Part shown: one piece after another, positions 28,946 to 37,428 of the stretch
How positions within the stretch are numbered: position 1 is the first letter of the stretch
Layout of the letters: every line of letters starts with the position of its first letter
From: Paenarthrobacter sp. A20
Lineage (GTDB): Bacteria; Actinomycetota; Actinomycetes; Actinomycetales; Micrococcaceae
Reading direction: 5' to 3'
Assembly: GCF_024168825.1 (NCBI RefSeq)
Contig: NZ_JALJWH010000001.1
Span: 620,001-684,000, forward strand
DNA: 64,000 nucleotides
Program-made: the position numbers and the translations under genes
Notes under the pieces: model-generated
Databases searched by the model: none
What the model was told of the DNA's origin: nothing
Seen by the model: the letters and a program-made list of their open reading frames with translations, nothing else

Positions 28946-30382
28946 TCAGGCGGAAGCCGGCCGCTTGAGGAACCCCGCCACAGCCAGGGCTGCGGCGAGG
29001 CAGAGGGCGGCGTTGACTGCGATGGCTACCGTGATTCCGTTCAGCACACCGGACGTGTCACTCGCTGGAGAGGCCAGCAACTGGGCTGTGAAAACCGCAC
29101 TCATCACCGGGATGCCCAGGGTAATCCCGATCTGCTGGCTCATGGTGGCCATCCCGGTTGCCATCCCCTGGTCGGCGTTCGGCAGCCCGGACGTGGCAGT
29201 AACCATGAAGCCAACGATGACCACGAGGTTCGCGACACCCCCAATGAATGTCGCCACCAGCAGCAGCCCGATGGAGGCAGGGTCGGCGCTGAGCATGATC
29301 AACGCGCCCGTAGCGATGGCCTGCACAACGAAGCCATGGACAATTGCCTTCTTGCTGCCGAGCCTGGCGATCACCTTTGGCCCCAGCACGCCGCCGAGGA
29401 CCGTGCCCAGGCCCAGGACTGCGAAGGAAAGACCAGCACCCAGCGGGGTGTAGCCCAGGACCTGCTGCAGATACAGGGTCAACAGGAACACCAGCGACGT
29501 CTCGGTGGCGAACGCCAGGGCCCCGGCAGTGTTGCCCCACGCGATGTTTGAGCGCCGAAGGATGCTAAGCGGTACCAGTGGGTGCTGTGCCCTGTTTTCG
29601 ATGCCGGCAAAGATGGCAAAGAGCACGACGGCGGCCGCAAGCGCACCGAGCGTGAGGGGATCGGTCCACGAGTGTTCGGCGGCATGGGTGAGCCCGAAGA
29701 CCAAGGCCAGCAGGCCCGAGGTCACCGTGATGGCGCCGGGGACGTCAAGCCGAAGCTTGATGGTTGGCTTGCTTTCAGCGAGTACAACGGGCGCGATGAG
29801 GAGCACGGCGGCAGCCACCGGGACGTTGATGAAGAAGGCCCAACGCCAGCTGAGCAGGTCCGTCAGCAGTCCGCCCAGGATGGCGCCGCTGGTGAATCCC
29901 GCAGCCATGAGGGCGCCATTCAACCCGAGTGCCTTGTCGCGCAATGGGCCTTCGGGGAATGAAACCAACAGCAGCGAAAGGGCCGCGGGCACCACCATGG
30001 CCGTGGCAACGCCTTGGCCCACTCTTGCCAGCAGCAGTAATGCCGGTTCGGTGGCCAAGCCACCCGCCAGGGACGCGGCGCCGAGGAGTGCCATGCCGAT
30101 CAGGAACACTTTCCGCCGCCCGGCCACATCGGCCACGCGCCCGAACAGCAGTGTGAGGCCGGCGGCGCACAGGGCGAATGCCGTGGCGACCCACTGGAGG
30201 TTTTCCAAGGAGAACCCCACGTCGGCGCCGATGGTGGGCAGGGCAACGTTCAGGATGGAGAAATCGACGGCGAGGGTGAAACCCGCTGTCAGGAGAACCA
30301 CGAGCGCCAGCCGTTGCTTGCTGGTCATGCCCTTCGGCGTTGTTTCGGCTGAGGGATTGCGGACTTCATTGGTTGATGGCAT
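28946..30382 (-). CDS. DHA2-family MFS multidrug efflux pump
   Basis: The protein has about 478 residues from ATG 30382 and fourteen membrane helices, as in EmrB/QacA pumps. Helix 1 has VDFSILNVALPTIGADVGF, loop 2-3 has GRVADVAGRRKVF, and motif C appears as GAILGGLLTDLLSWRWAFFINVP. The Asp in helix 1 is typical of this group. The start has little ribosome site, but the longer frame has a basic, non-family N-terminus. It is divergent from an MmyB-like regulator, which probably controls it. Confidence 0.88.
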   Translation of the reverse strand: MPSTNEVRNPSAETTPKGMTSKQRLALVVLLTAGFTLAVDFSILNVALPTIGADVGFSLENLQWVATAFALCAAGLTLLFGRVADVAGRRKVFLIGMALLGAASLAGGLATEPALLLLARVGQGVATAMVVPAALSLLLVSFPEGPLRDKALGLNGALMAAGFTSGAILGGLLTDLLSWRWAFFINVPVAAAVLLIAPVVLAESKPTIKLRLDVPGAITVTSGLLALVFGLTHAAEHSWTDPLTLGALAAAVVLFAIFAGIENRAQHPLVPLSILRRSNIAWGNTAGALAFATETSLVFLLTLYLQQVLGYTPLGAGLSFAVLGLGTVLGGVLGPKVIARLGSKKAIVHGFVVQAIATGALIMLSADPASIGLLLVATFIGGVANLVVIVGFMVTATSGLPNADQGMATGMATMSQQIGITLGIPVMSAVFTAQLLASPASDTSGVLNGITVAIAVNAALCLAAALAVAGFLKRPASA

Positions 30383-30482
30383 GGGTTCAGCGTGGACGCG
30401 TTTCCGTGCGGCAACCACACCCCGCTGTGGGTACCACTGGCAGTGACAGGACAATCCCGGCCGGTGCCTGAACAATGGGGGC

Positions 30483-31361
30483 ATGGGTACAAACAGTGAA
30501 CTTGGGGAGTTCCTTCGCGTCCGCCGGGCAGCTTTGCAGCCCCAGGACGTCGGCGTCCTTAATTACGGCTTCCGGCGCGTTCCCGGTTTGCGGCGCGAGG
30601 AACTGGCCATGTTGGCCGGTGTCAGCACCACGTACTACACGCGGTTGGAGCAAGGGCTCAGCACAAATGCCTCTGAAGCAGTGATCGGTGCAATCGCGCG
30701 TGCCTTGAACCTGGATGCTGCAGAACGCGCCCATCTCTTCAACTTGGCGCGTCCTGTCAAAACCCGGCGACGGGCACCTGCCAAACCCGACAAGATCAGG
30801 GCGGGAACGCTGCGTTTGATCCAGTCCATGTCCGGCACGCCGGCCATCGTCCTGGGACGCCGCAGCGAAGTGCTGGGGTGGAATACGTTGGGACATCGGC
30901 TCCTTGCCGGCCACCTCGACTACACCGCACCTGCTGCGCCTTCAACACGTCCGAACCTGACCCGGATGTTGTTCCTCGACCAGCACACCAGGGAGCTTTA
31001 TGTGCGCTGGCCGGAGGAGGCCCGCCGTGCCGTAGCGTCATTGCGACTTGTCGCAGGAAAGTCCTCCGATGACCAGGAGCTTGCTTCCCTCATTGGGGAA
31101 CTTTCTTTGGGAAGCGTGGACTTCGCTACGCTCTGGGCCAAGCACCCTGTGGAGAACTGCATGTCCGGACGGAAGTACATGCAGCACCCGGAGGTGGGCT
31201 ACTTGGAACTGAATTTCGAGGTGCTGACACCGCCCGACGAGTCGGGGCACCGTGTCCTCATGTACGCCGCAGAGCCAGGAACCCCTGGGGCCGAGGCGCT
31301 GCAGCTCCTCCACAACACCACTGAAGGAGTGTCAGCTGTTCACCGCGTGCAGCGGACCTGA
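30483..31361 (+). CDS. XRE-family regulator with MmyB-like ligand domain
   Basis: The 292-residue protein has an N-terminal helix-turn-helix (GEFLRVRRAALQP, VPGLRREELAMLAGVSTTYY), then the MmyB ligand-binding domain with VLGWNTLGHRLLAGHL and ARRAVASLRLVAGKSSDDQEL, and the end region HPEVGYLELNFEVL. This family is frequent in actinobacteria next to short-chain dehydrogenases or efflux pumps, and the ligand is thought to be a fatty acid-like molecule. It is divergent from a DHA2 pump with a 100-base gap. Confidence 0.9.
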   Translation: MGTNSELGEFLRVRRAALQPQDVGVLNYGFRRVPGLRREELAMLAGVSTTYYTRLEQGLSTNASEAVIGAIARALNLDAAERAHLFNLARPVKTRRRAPAKPDKIRAGTLRLIQSMSGTPAIVLGRRSEVLGWNTLGHRLLAGHLDYTAPAAPSTRPNLTRMLFLDQHTRELYVRWPEEARRAVASLRLVAGKSSDDQELASLIGELSLGSVDFATLWAKHPVENCMSGRKYMQHPEVGYLELNFEVLTPPDESGHRVLMYAAEPGTPGAEALQLLHNTTEGVSAVHRVQRT

Positions 31362-31393
31362 TCGCCGCCAGCGCGAGCGGCTCGCAATCACTT

Positions 31394-31424
31394 TTTCCAC
31401 ATAGCGCCGGTTTCCACATAGCGC
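31394..31424. repeat. 14-bp direct repeat upstream of the DUF222 gene
   Basis: The unit tttccacatagcgc occurs twice with a 17-base period (31394-31407 and 31411-31424). A similar cacatagc also appears at 44499, downstream of the cardiolipin synthase gene. Confidence 0.6.
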
Positions 31425-31447
31425 TATTGGGAGCGAAAGATGGCCGA

Positions 31448-31459
31448 CTGTCATGACAG
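31448..31459 (+). promoter_or_regulatory. 12-bp palindrome just before the DUF222 gene
   Basis: The perfect palindrome ctgtcatgacag sits nine bases upstream of the ATG and overlaps the AGGG ribosome site, so a protein bound here could block translation or transcription. No binding partner is known. Confidence 0.35.
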
Positions 31460-31468
31460 GGTTTAGCC

Positions 31469-33448
31469 ATGGGAATTATCGGGCAGATCGTGGCACGGCG
31501 GGCAAGTTCGCCGCGCGCCAATGACCTGCTGAGTCAACCGTCCCTGCGGCCTGTCGGCGGCCCCGCCCGGGCAGCGGCTTTCGAAGGCACGACGGCGGTT
31601 GGCACCGTCGCGTTGAGCTCCGAAGACGCTGGGCTGCCTGGCGGACTGGGCACGGAAACCGTGTCCTCGGAAACCGGGTCCTCGGACATAGGACCCGGTG
31701 GAGGCGTGCACTCCGCTGACGTTGCTCCGGGCTTGCGTGTCATTCCGGCGGCGGACAGCAAGCGCGTGGCTGGCTTGATTGAAGCGGGCCTGCCTTCTCC
31801 TGGAATGGCGGGCGTGTCGCTTGCGCAGGCGGATGAAGCCTTGAGGTCGCTTCGTGAATCGGCCTCGGATGAGGCTTCAGTGTTCGGCTTTGTTGAGGCT
31901 GCTGATTTTGCCGGCAAGGTCGAGGAGATTTCCCGATCGGTGGAGTACTTGCAGATCGTCGCAGCCCACGCGGTGGAACGGGCCCGGCTTGAGGCACAAA
32001 ACTCCCGGCCGGGGTCCTCGGCAGCAGCGCCGGAATGGCGGACGGGCTGGACGGAAACACCCGAAGAGCCAACGAGTGGCACGGGCGCAACGGTTCCGGA
32101 GGCAACAGTTCCGGAGGCACCAGTTTCCGCTGGTGAAGCACGTTCCACCAACGCACTGTCCGTGGATGGGTCCGGGTCCGCGGCCAGTGTTTTGGATGAC
32201 GGGTACCGGAACGCGGCAGAGTTCCTGCGGGCCCGGTTGCGGATCGGCATCGGCGAGGCCCGGCGCAGGCTTGCCCTCGCCGCCGAGGTCCTCCCCCAAA
32301 AGGGCATGACCGGGCAGGAAATCCCGGCCCGCCGCGGAATCCTCGCCGAGGCCCTCGGATCGGCTTTGGTGCCGTCCCGGTCCGCGACCGTCATCAGCAC
32401 CGCCCTGGACAAAGTCCGGAACCTCACCGACGAAGACACCATCACCCGGATGGAACACGCCCTGACCACCACCGCGGTGGAGACCGACCCGGACTTCGTC
32501 ACCACAATGACCAAACGCTGGGCCGACAGGATCGACCACGACGGCCCCGAACCCTCCGAAGAAATCCTCCACCAACTCCAAGGCGCGTTCCTCCGCCGCC
32601 GACGCCGCCACGGACTCCACCACCTCGAAATCTTCGCCACCGACGAACAAATCGAAACCCTCACCACCACCATGAACGCCGCCACCAACCCACGACTCAC
32701 CAACAGCACCAGCACCAGCACCAGAACCAATAGACCAGGCACAGGCACAGGCACCAGCCCGGACCTGGACCGCCGCTCCCGGGCACAGAAACTCCTCGAC
32801 GGCCTCACCGGAGCCTGCGCCCTCGCCATGACCACCGGGAAACTACCCTCCAACGGCGGACTCCGCCCCCAACTCACCGTCACCATCGACCACCGCGACC
32901 TCCTCGAACAACTCACCGGCACCGGCCACCACCAGCCCGGCACCAGGACACAAACCGGCACAGCCATAGGCGCCGCCACAGGCACAGGCACCGGCATAGG
33001 AACTGGCACCGATCGCTTGAACACAGGCACCGCCACGTTCACCGGCCCAATGCACCCGAACACCATCCGCAAAATAGCCTGCGACGCCGACATCATCCCC
33101 GTCCTGCTCGGCAGCGACTCCCGCGTCCTGGACATCGGCCGCACCACCCGGATCTTCCCACCCCACATCCGCAAAGCCATCACCGCCCGCGACCAAGGCT
33201 GCGCCTTCCCCGACTGCACCATGCCCGCACCCTGGTGCGAAGCCCACCACACCACCTACTGGACCCACGGCGGCACCACCGGAACCAACAACGGCACCCT
33301 GCTCTGCAGCCACCACCACCACCTCATCCACAAAGAACAATGGCGGATCGACATGACAACCGGGGTCCCCTGGTTCATCCCCCCACCCCACATCGACCCC
33401 CACCAAACACCCCGACGCAACCACCACCACACACCCCACAGAACATGA
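31469..33448 (+). CDS. DUF222 and HNH-endonuclease domain protein with Gly/Thr repeat linkers
   Basis: The 659-residue protein has a variable N-terminus, a DUF222 region (about 100-410, with NAAEFLRARLRIGIGEARRRL) and a C-terminal HNH nuclease module: CAFPDC, WCEAHHTTYW, NNGTLLCSHHHHLIH. The three-His block and the paired Cys are typical of the HNH zinc fold. Two low-complexity linkers rich in Thr, Gly and Ser (about 410-430 and 490-520) break the DUF222 domain and are encoded by near-repetitive GC-rich DNA. A duplicated TVPEA motif lies near residue 215. The family is abundant and multi-copy in Arthrobacter and Mycobacterium. Function is unknown. Confidence 0.88.
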   Translation: MGIIGQIVARRASSPRANDLLSQPSLRPVGGPARAAAFEGTTAVGTVALSSEDAGLPGGLGTETVSSETGSSDIGPGGGVHSADVAPGLRVIPAADSKRVAGLIEAGLPSPGMAGVSLAQADEALRSLRESASDEASVFGFVEAADFAGKVEEISRSVEYLQIVAAHAVERARLEAQNSRPGSSAAAPEWRTGWTETPEEPTSGTGATVPEATVPEAPVSAGEARSTNALSVDGSGSAASVLDDGYRNAAEFLRARLRIGIGEARRRLALAAEVLPQKGMTGQEIPARRGILAEALGSALVPSRSATVISTALDKVRNLTDEDTITRMEHALTTTAVETDPDFVTTMTKRWADRIDHDGPEPSEEILHQLQGAFLRRRRRHGLHHLEIFATDEQIETLTTTMNAATNPRLTNSTSTSTRTNRPGTGTGTSPDLDRRSRAQKLLDGLTGACALAMTTGKLPSNGGLRPQLTVTIDHRDLLEQLTGTGHHQPGTRTQTGTAIGAATGTGTGIGTGTDRLNTGTATFTGPMHPNTIRKIACDADIIPVLLGSDSRVLDIGRTTRIFPPHIRKAITARDQGCAFPDCTMPAPWCEAHHTTYWTHGGTTGTNNGTLLCSHHHHLIHKEQWRIDMTTGVPWFIPPPHIDPHQTPRRNHHHTPHRT

Positions 33449-33542
33449 AGGGTCCTAGTCCCGGGCGCGCCTGAAGCAGACCCCGATCACGTAGGGATTT
33501 GGGCGCTGGCGTGCTGGTCAAGATGGCAAGCCGGTGCCGAAC

Positions 33543-34730
33543 TTAGCGCGACGTCGGCCAGCCCGTGTACGACTCCGCGAGGTAAGCCTTGGCGTGCTCG
33601 GAAGTGACCACGGAGTGCAGCTCGCCGAGCTGGCGTGCGCGGTCGAAGTCGTCGGCCCCGGGAACGGTGTGCAGCATGGACGTCATCCAGTACGAGAAGT
33701 GCTGGGCCTTCCACACACGGTCCAGGGCGCGGTCGCTGTAGGAATCAAGAAGCGCAGTGGAGCCATTCGAGTAGAAGGAATCGAGCCCCTCGAAGAGGAC
33801 TTTGACGTCGTGGATCGCCAGGTTGAGGCCCTTGGCTCCCGTGGGCGGCACTGTGTGCGCGGCGTCGCCGGCCAGGAAGAGGTTGCCGTGGCGCATGGGT
33901 GTGTGGACGAAACTGCGGAACGGGAGGACCATCTTTTCCAGGACGGGCCCCTCTTTGAGCTCAAACCCATTGCCATTGACGCGCTTCCGGAACTCCGTCC
34001 AGATGCGTTCGTCATCCCATTCGGCCACGTTTTCCTTGGGGTCGCACTGGAAATACATGCGCTGAACGGTTTCGGTGCGCTGGCTGATCAGTGCGAAGCC
34101 GTTTTCGGAGTTGGCGTAGATCAGTTCGTCGGCGCTGCGTGGGGCCTCGGCGAGGATGCCGAACCAAGCGAAGGGGTACTCGTGGAAGTACCACTTGCGG
34201 TTGGCTTCGGGAATCTGGAAGCGGCAGTGGCTGCGGGATCCGTCAGCACCCACCAGGAAGTCGGCCTGGATTTCAAAGTCCTGGCCGTCCGCGTCAGTGA
34301 ACCAGACTTTCGGCTTGCCTTCGAGGTCATGCACCGTGGTGTCCGTGACGCTGTAGCGGACGTCGCCGCCGTCGGCCTCGCGTTTCGCGGCGAGATCCAT
34401 GAACACGTCGGTCTGTGGGTACAGCCACACTGATTCGCCCACGAGTTCCTTGAAGTTGATGCGGTGGCTTTCGCCGTTGAACCGCAACTCGATGCCATCG
34501 TGCCGGTCGCCTTCGCGCAGTACACGATCGGACACGCCGGAATCCACCAACAGGTTCACGGTGCCGTGCTCGAGGATGCCGGCGCGGACAGTCTCCTGGA
34601 TGTCCTTGCGGCTGCGGATTTCCACCACTACGGACTCGATGCCCTGCTTGGCCAGCAAATGGGAGAGCATGAGGCCTGCGGGGCCTGCGCCCATGATGGC
34701 GACTTGGGTGGTGATCGGTGTGCGTGCCAT
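33543..34730 (-). CDS. pobA: 4-hydroxybenzoate 3-monooxygenase
   Basis: The ATG at 34730 has GAGGA six bases upstream. The 395-residue flavoprotein has the FAD motif VAIMGAGPAGLMLSHLL, the DG motif FLVGADGSRSHCRF and the second FAD motif FLAGDAAHTVPPTGAKGLN. Its length and the RAGILEHGTVNLL stretch near residue 50 match p-hydroxybenzoate hydroxylase, which turns 4-hydroxybenzoate into protocatechuate with NAD(P)H. The IclR gene upstream and the AAHS transporter beyond it support this role. Ring-cleavage pca genes are not in the window. Confidence 0.93.
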   Translation of the reverse strand: MARTPITTQVAIMGAGPAGLMLSHLLAKQGIESVVVEIRSRKDIQETVRAGILEHGTVNLLVDSGVSDRVLREGDRHDGIELRFNGESHRINFKELVGESVWLYPQTDVFMDLAAKREADGGDVRYSVTDTTVHDLEGKPKVWFTDADGQDFEIQADFLVGADGSRSHCRFQIPEANRKWYFHEYPFAWFGILAEAPRSADELIYANSENGFALISQRTETVQRMYFQCDPKENVAEWDDERIWTEFRKRVNGNGFELKEGPVLEKMVLPFRSFVHTPMRHGNLFLAGDAAHTVPPTGAKGLNLAIHDVKVLFEGLDSFYSNGSTALLDSYSDRALDRVWKAQHFSYWMTSMLHTVPGADDFDRARQLGELHSVVTSEHAKAYLAESYTGWPTSR

Positions 34731-34826
34731 GGTTGTTCCTCGCTTCGTTGCGGATCCCGGCTTGCTCGGAAGCGGGATGAATCTGAAATCAGTGTGGCCC
34801 GCAGCGGGTGATTGGCGTTACACGCA

Positions 34827-34841
34827 TTCCGTTGAACAGAA
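34827..34841. promoter_or_regulatory. Candidate IclR operator upstream of pobA
   Basis: The near-perfect palindrome ttccgttgaacagaa lies about 100 bases upstream of pobA, next to the 3' end of the IclR gene. The GAAC/GTTC core also appears in the palindrome upstream of the pcaK-like gene. Confidence 0.45.
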
Positions 34842-34848
34842 GTTGGAT

Positions 34849-35589
34849 TCAGTCGCCGAGTTGTCGGCCGATTCCCCTCGCAGCTGTTTGAAGCGCCGGG
34901 ACAAGCGCCTGCAACCGCATCTCCGCCAGCGGGACAACAACACCGAGGGCCGCCACAGTACGGCGCTTCCCATTCACCACGGGAACAGCGATGCCCCACG
35001 TATCCGGATCCACCACGCCCGCGAGTTGTGCGTAGCCGTGCTGGGCCGCTTCCGCCAGGAAATGACGTACGACGTCGGCAGTCACCTTTCCGGTCGGATC
35101 TTCGAATTGTTCGAGGTACTCCGCCTGCAGCTCACGCGACTGGTGGGACATCAAGGCCAGTCCCGCAGAGGAAATGTGGACCGGCATCCGCCCGGCGATC
35201 CGCGCCCTGTTGGCCACCGATCCCCTCCGGGAAAGTCGCTCCACAAAGAGCGCTTCCCAGCCATCGAGCACAGCGAGGTTCACGTTCTGGTTCAGGACCT
35301 GCTGTATGTCCTCCATAAACGGCATCGCCGCTTGGCGGAGGGCCAACGTGGGCGAATTGCGGTTGACCAGTTCCCACAACCTCAAGCCCAGGCGGACCGT
35401 CCCGCCGGCGCCAAGATCCAACAACCCATGCTCGGAGAGTTGGCGGACCAGTCGATGCGCCGAGGACAGCGGGAGCCCTGCGCGGTCGGCCAACTCCGTC
35501 AACTGCAGGGACGTCACTCCCTCCGGGAAAGCCTCGATCACCCGCACGACGCGATCCACCACGGAATCACCGGACGCAGAGTTGGCCAC
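34849..35589 (-). CDS. IclR-family regulator of 4-hydroxybenzoate uptake and hydroxylation
   Basis: The GTG at 35589 has AAAGGAG six bases upstream; a much longer frame exists but lacks support. The 246-residue protein has a winged helix with SLQLTELADRAGLPLSSAHRLVRQL and the IclR ligand domain with NVNLAVLDGWEALFVERL and ISSAGLALMSH. PobR/PcaR members of this family sense 4-hydroxybenzoate or protocatechuate. It lies between pobA on the same strand and a divergent pcaK-like gene, and candidate operators occur on both sides. Activator or repressor status is unknown. Confidence 0.88.
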   Translation of the reverse strand: MANSASGDSVVDRVVRVIEAFPEGVTSLQLTELADRAGLPLSSAHRLVRQLSEHGLLDLGAGGTVRLGLRLWELVNRNSPTLALRQAAMPFMEDIQQVLNQNVNLAVLDGWEALFVERLSRRGSVANRARIAGRMPVHISSAGLALMSHQSRELQAEYLEQFEDPTGKVTADVVRHFLAEAAQHGYAQLAGVVDPDTWGIAVPVVNGKRRTVAALGVVVPLAEMRLQALVPALQTAARGIGRQLGD

Positions 35590-35683
35590 GACGCTCTCCT
35601 TTGTTTCCGGCACCGGTGGGCACCTTCCATTCAATGGTAGAACGTGTGCCACGCTACATCGGGCGGTGATACAACTCTCATAA

Positions 35684-35706
35684 CCGACCGAACGTTCTTT
35701 GGTCGG
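35684..35706. promoter_or_regulatory. Candidate IclR operator upstream of the pcaK-like gene
   Basis: An inverted repeat ccgacc (35684-35689) with ggtcgg (35701-35706) surrounds a perfect palindrome gaacgttc (35690-35697). It lies 32-54 bases before the transporter start, in the divergent gap with the IclR gene. Confidence 0.5.
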
Positions 35707-35737
35707 GACCAACCACAAAAGAAGTGCCGAGGACGCC

Positions 35738-37006
35738 ATGCCAACGATGCCATCTGCCCGCCGCTCCCAATGGCCTGTTTGGCTCTGTTGGCTGGCCATG
35801 GTCCTGGACGGCTTCGATCTCGTGGTCCTGGGCACCGTCATTCCCACGCTCATCAAGACCGGCGAACTTGGATTCGACGCCGTGGGAGCTACTTTCGCGG
35901 CCACTATCTCCCTGGTAGGTGTGGGTTTGGGTGCGCTCTTCATCGCGCCGCTCTCGGACAAGTTCGGCCGCCGAAGACTCTTGATCGCCTGTGTGGCAGG
36001 CTTCTCGCTGTTCACCATCGGCGTTGCCTTCGCTCCGAATGTCGCAGTCTTTTCGATTCTCCGCCTGCTTGCGGGCTTGGGGCTTGGCGCATGCCTCCCT
36101 GCCGCTTTGGCATACATGAACGACTACGCCCCGGCCGGATCAGCCGGCAAGTCCACCACCCGGACCATGACCGGGTACCACGTGGGCGCCGTGGCCACGG
36201 CCCTGCTGGCCATTTTCATCGTTCCCAACTGGCGGCTCATGTTCATCATCGGCGGCGTGGCCGGACTGGTGCTGTTGCCGTTCCTGTGGGCAAAGCTGCC
36301 CGAGTCCCTGCCCGAGGCAGCCCCGGCCAAGGCGGGCGAACCCGCGAAGGCAACCCCCGCCGTCGAGCATTCCGCCGGCACCAAACAAAAGACCGGATTC
36401 CGCGACCTCCTGCAGAAGCCGTACCCCATGGTGGCTGTTGGCATTGGCATCGCGTCGTTCATGGGGCTGCTGCTGGTCTATGGGCTGAACACGTGGCTGC
36501 CGCAGCTGATGGCAGCTGCCGGATATCCCGTGAGCACCGGACTGACTCTATTGCTGGTCCTGAACGTTGGCGCCGTGGCGGGGCTGTTCCTGGCCGGAAT
36601 CCTGGCAGACAAACATGGGACCAAGAAGATCGTGCTGGTGTGGTTCGGCTTGTCAGCGGTCCTGCTGGCCATCCTCAGCGTCAAGATCCAGAACGAAATC
36701 CTCCTGAACGCGGCTGTGTTCGTCACCGGAGTCTTCGTGTTCAGCTCCCAGGTTTTGGTCTACGCCTGGGTCAGCCAGTTGTTCCCGGCCAGGCTCCGCG
36801 GAACCGCCCTGGGCTTCGCAGCAGGTGTTGGCAGGTTGGGCGCAATCGTTGGTCCTGCCGTGACGGGAACCTTGGTAGCCGCGAATATCGCCTACCCTGC
36901 CGGCTTCTACGTGTTCGCCGCCGCCGGCCTACTGGCGGTTGCCGCACTGTTCCTGGTGCCGCACGAGGTCAAAGCCGCCGATACAACCGTGCCGGCGGAC
37001 CGCTAA
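35738..37006 (+). CDS. pcaK: Aromatic acid:H+ symporter (AAHS family), PcaK-like
   Basis: The ATG at 35738 has GAGGA upstream. The 422-residue MFS protein has twelve helices. Helix 1 carries DGFDLVVLGTVIP, the hallmark of AAHS carriers with its two Asp residues, and loop 2-3 has APLSDKFGRRRLL. A hydrophilic Ala/Pro-rich central loop follows. Members import 4-hydroxybenzoate, protocatechuate or vanillate. The divergent IclR gene and nearby pobA point to 4-hydroxybenzoate. Its TAA stop overlaps the stop of the convergent Hpt-like gene. Confidence 0.88.
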   Translation: MPTMPSARRSQWPVWLCWLAMVLDGFDLVVLGTVIPTLIKTGELGFDAVGATFAATISLVGVGLGALFIAPLSDKFGRRRLLIACVAGFSLFTIGVAFAPNVAVFSILRLLAGLGLGACLPAALAYMNDYAPAGSAGKSTTRTMTGYHVGAVATALLAIFIVPNWRLMFIIGGVAGLVLLPFLWAKLPESLPEAAPAKAGEPAKATPAVEHSAGTKQKTGFRDLLQKPYPMVAVGIGIASFMGLLLVYGLNTWLPQLMAAAGYPVSTGLTLLLVLNVGAVAGLFLAGILADKHGTKKIVLVWFGLSAVLLAILSVKIQNEILLNAAVFVTGVFVFSSQVLVYAWVSQLFPARLRGTALGFAAGVGRLGAIVGPAVTGTLVAANIAYPAGFYVFAAAGLLAVAALFLVPHEVKAADTTVPADR

Positions 37007-37428
37007 CCTTTCGGCCAAACCTGCGGGCGCTTGCATAAGGACTCCTGCGCCTTCGAGAGCAGCTGCGGCCCCGCCGCGAAGCAGCGGTCGGTGGATTTCT
37101 GAAGCTCCGGGAGCGCCTGGACTGCTGAATCGAAGTGGTCCTCGCGGATCATCGTTTCCATGGCCCGGCATTGGTTCTCTGTTTCCAAAGCTCCAACCAT
37201 GGCCGAGGAAATCTTCAAGCTCAGGACCGCATCCATGCTCGCGTCGGGATCGTGCCTGCACAGGCCGTTGGAGATCCTCAGGATCCGGCCAGGCAACATG
37301 GACAGGTACGTGGAGAGGAAACGGATGGCCGGCGTGGAGTCTCCCAACTCGTCAGCCAGCGATTGCAGCCTGCACGGTTCCAGGACGGATGGCTCCGGCG
37401 CCTGGACCGGATCTGCTTCGTCAGTCAC
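37003..37428 (-). CDS. Degenerate Hpt-domain protein lacking the phosphorylated histidine
   Basis: The GTG at 37428 overlaps the end of the signal peptidase gene by eight bases. The 141-residue protein is helical and matches the histidine phosphotransfer domain layout: LEPCRLQSLADELGD, the helix FLSTYLSMLPGRILRIS, then DAVLSLKISSAMVGAL and a pairing helix ending in CFAAGPQLL. In active Hpt domains the third helix reads xHxLKGxxxxxG; here the His position is Leu69, while LK and the downstream Gly-Ala are kept. It therefore cannot carry phosphate in the usual way and may act as a binding-only adaptor. It is the last gene of the TasA-like/SipW operon. Confidence 0.7.
   Translation of the reverse strand: MTDEADPVQAPEPSVLEPCRLQSLADELGDSTPAIRFLSTYLSMLPGRILRISNGLCRHDPDASMDAVLSLKISSAMVGALETENQCRAMETMIREDHFDSAVQALPELQKSTDRCFAAGPQLLSKAQESLCKRPQVWPKG

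Noticed and set aside
32700..33030. CRISPR-like repeats in the DUF222 gene
   Set aside because: The repeats are irregular acaggcac-type triplet runs encoding Gly/Thr linkers, without constant spacers.
31534..33255. Long minus-strand open frame opposite the DUF222-HNH gene
   Set aside because: Arg/Ser/Val-rich shadow of the repetitive plus-strand gene.
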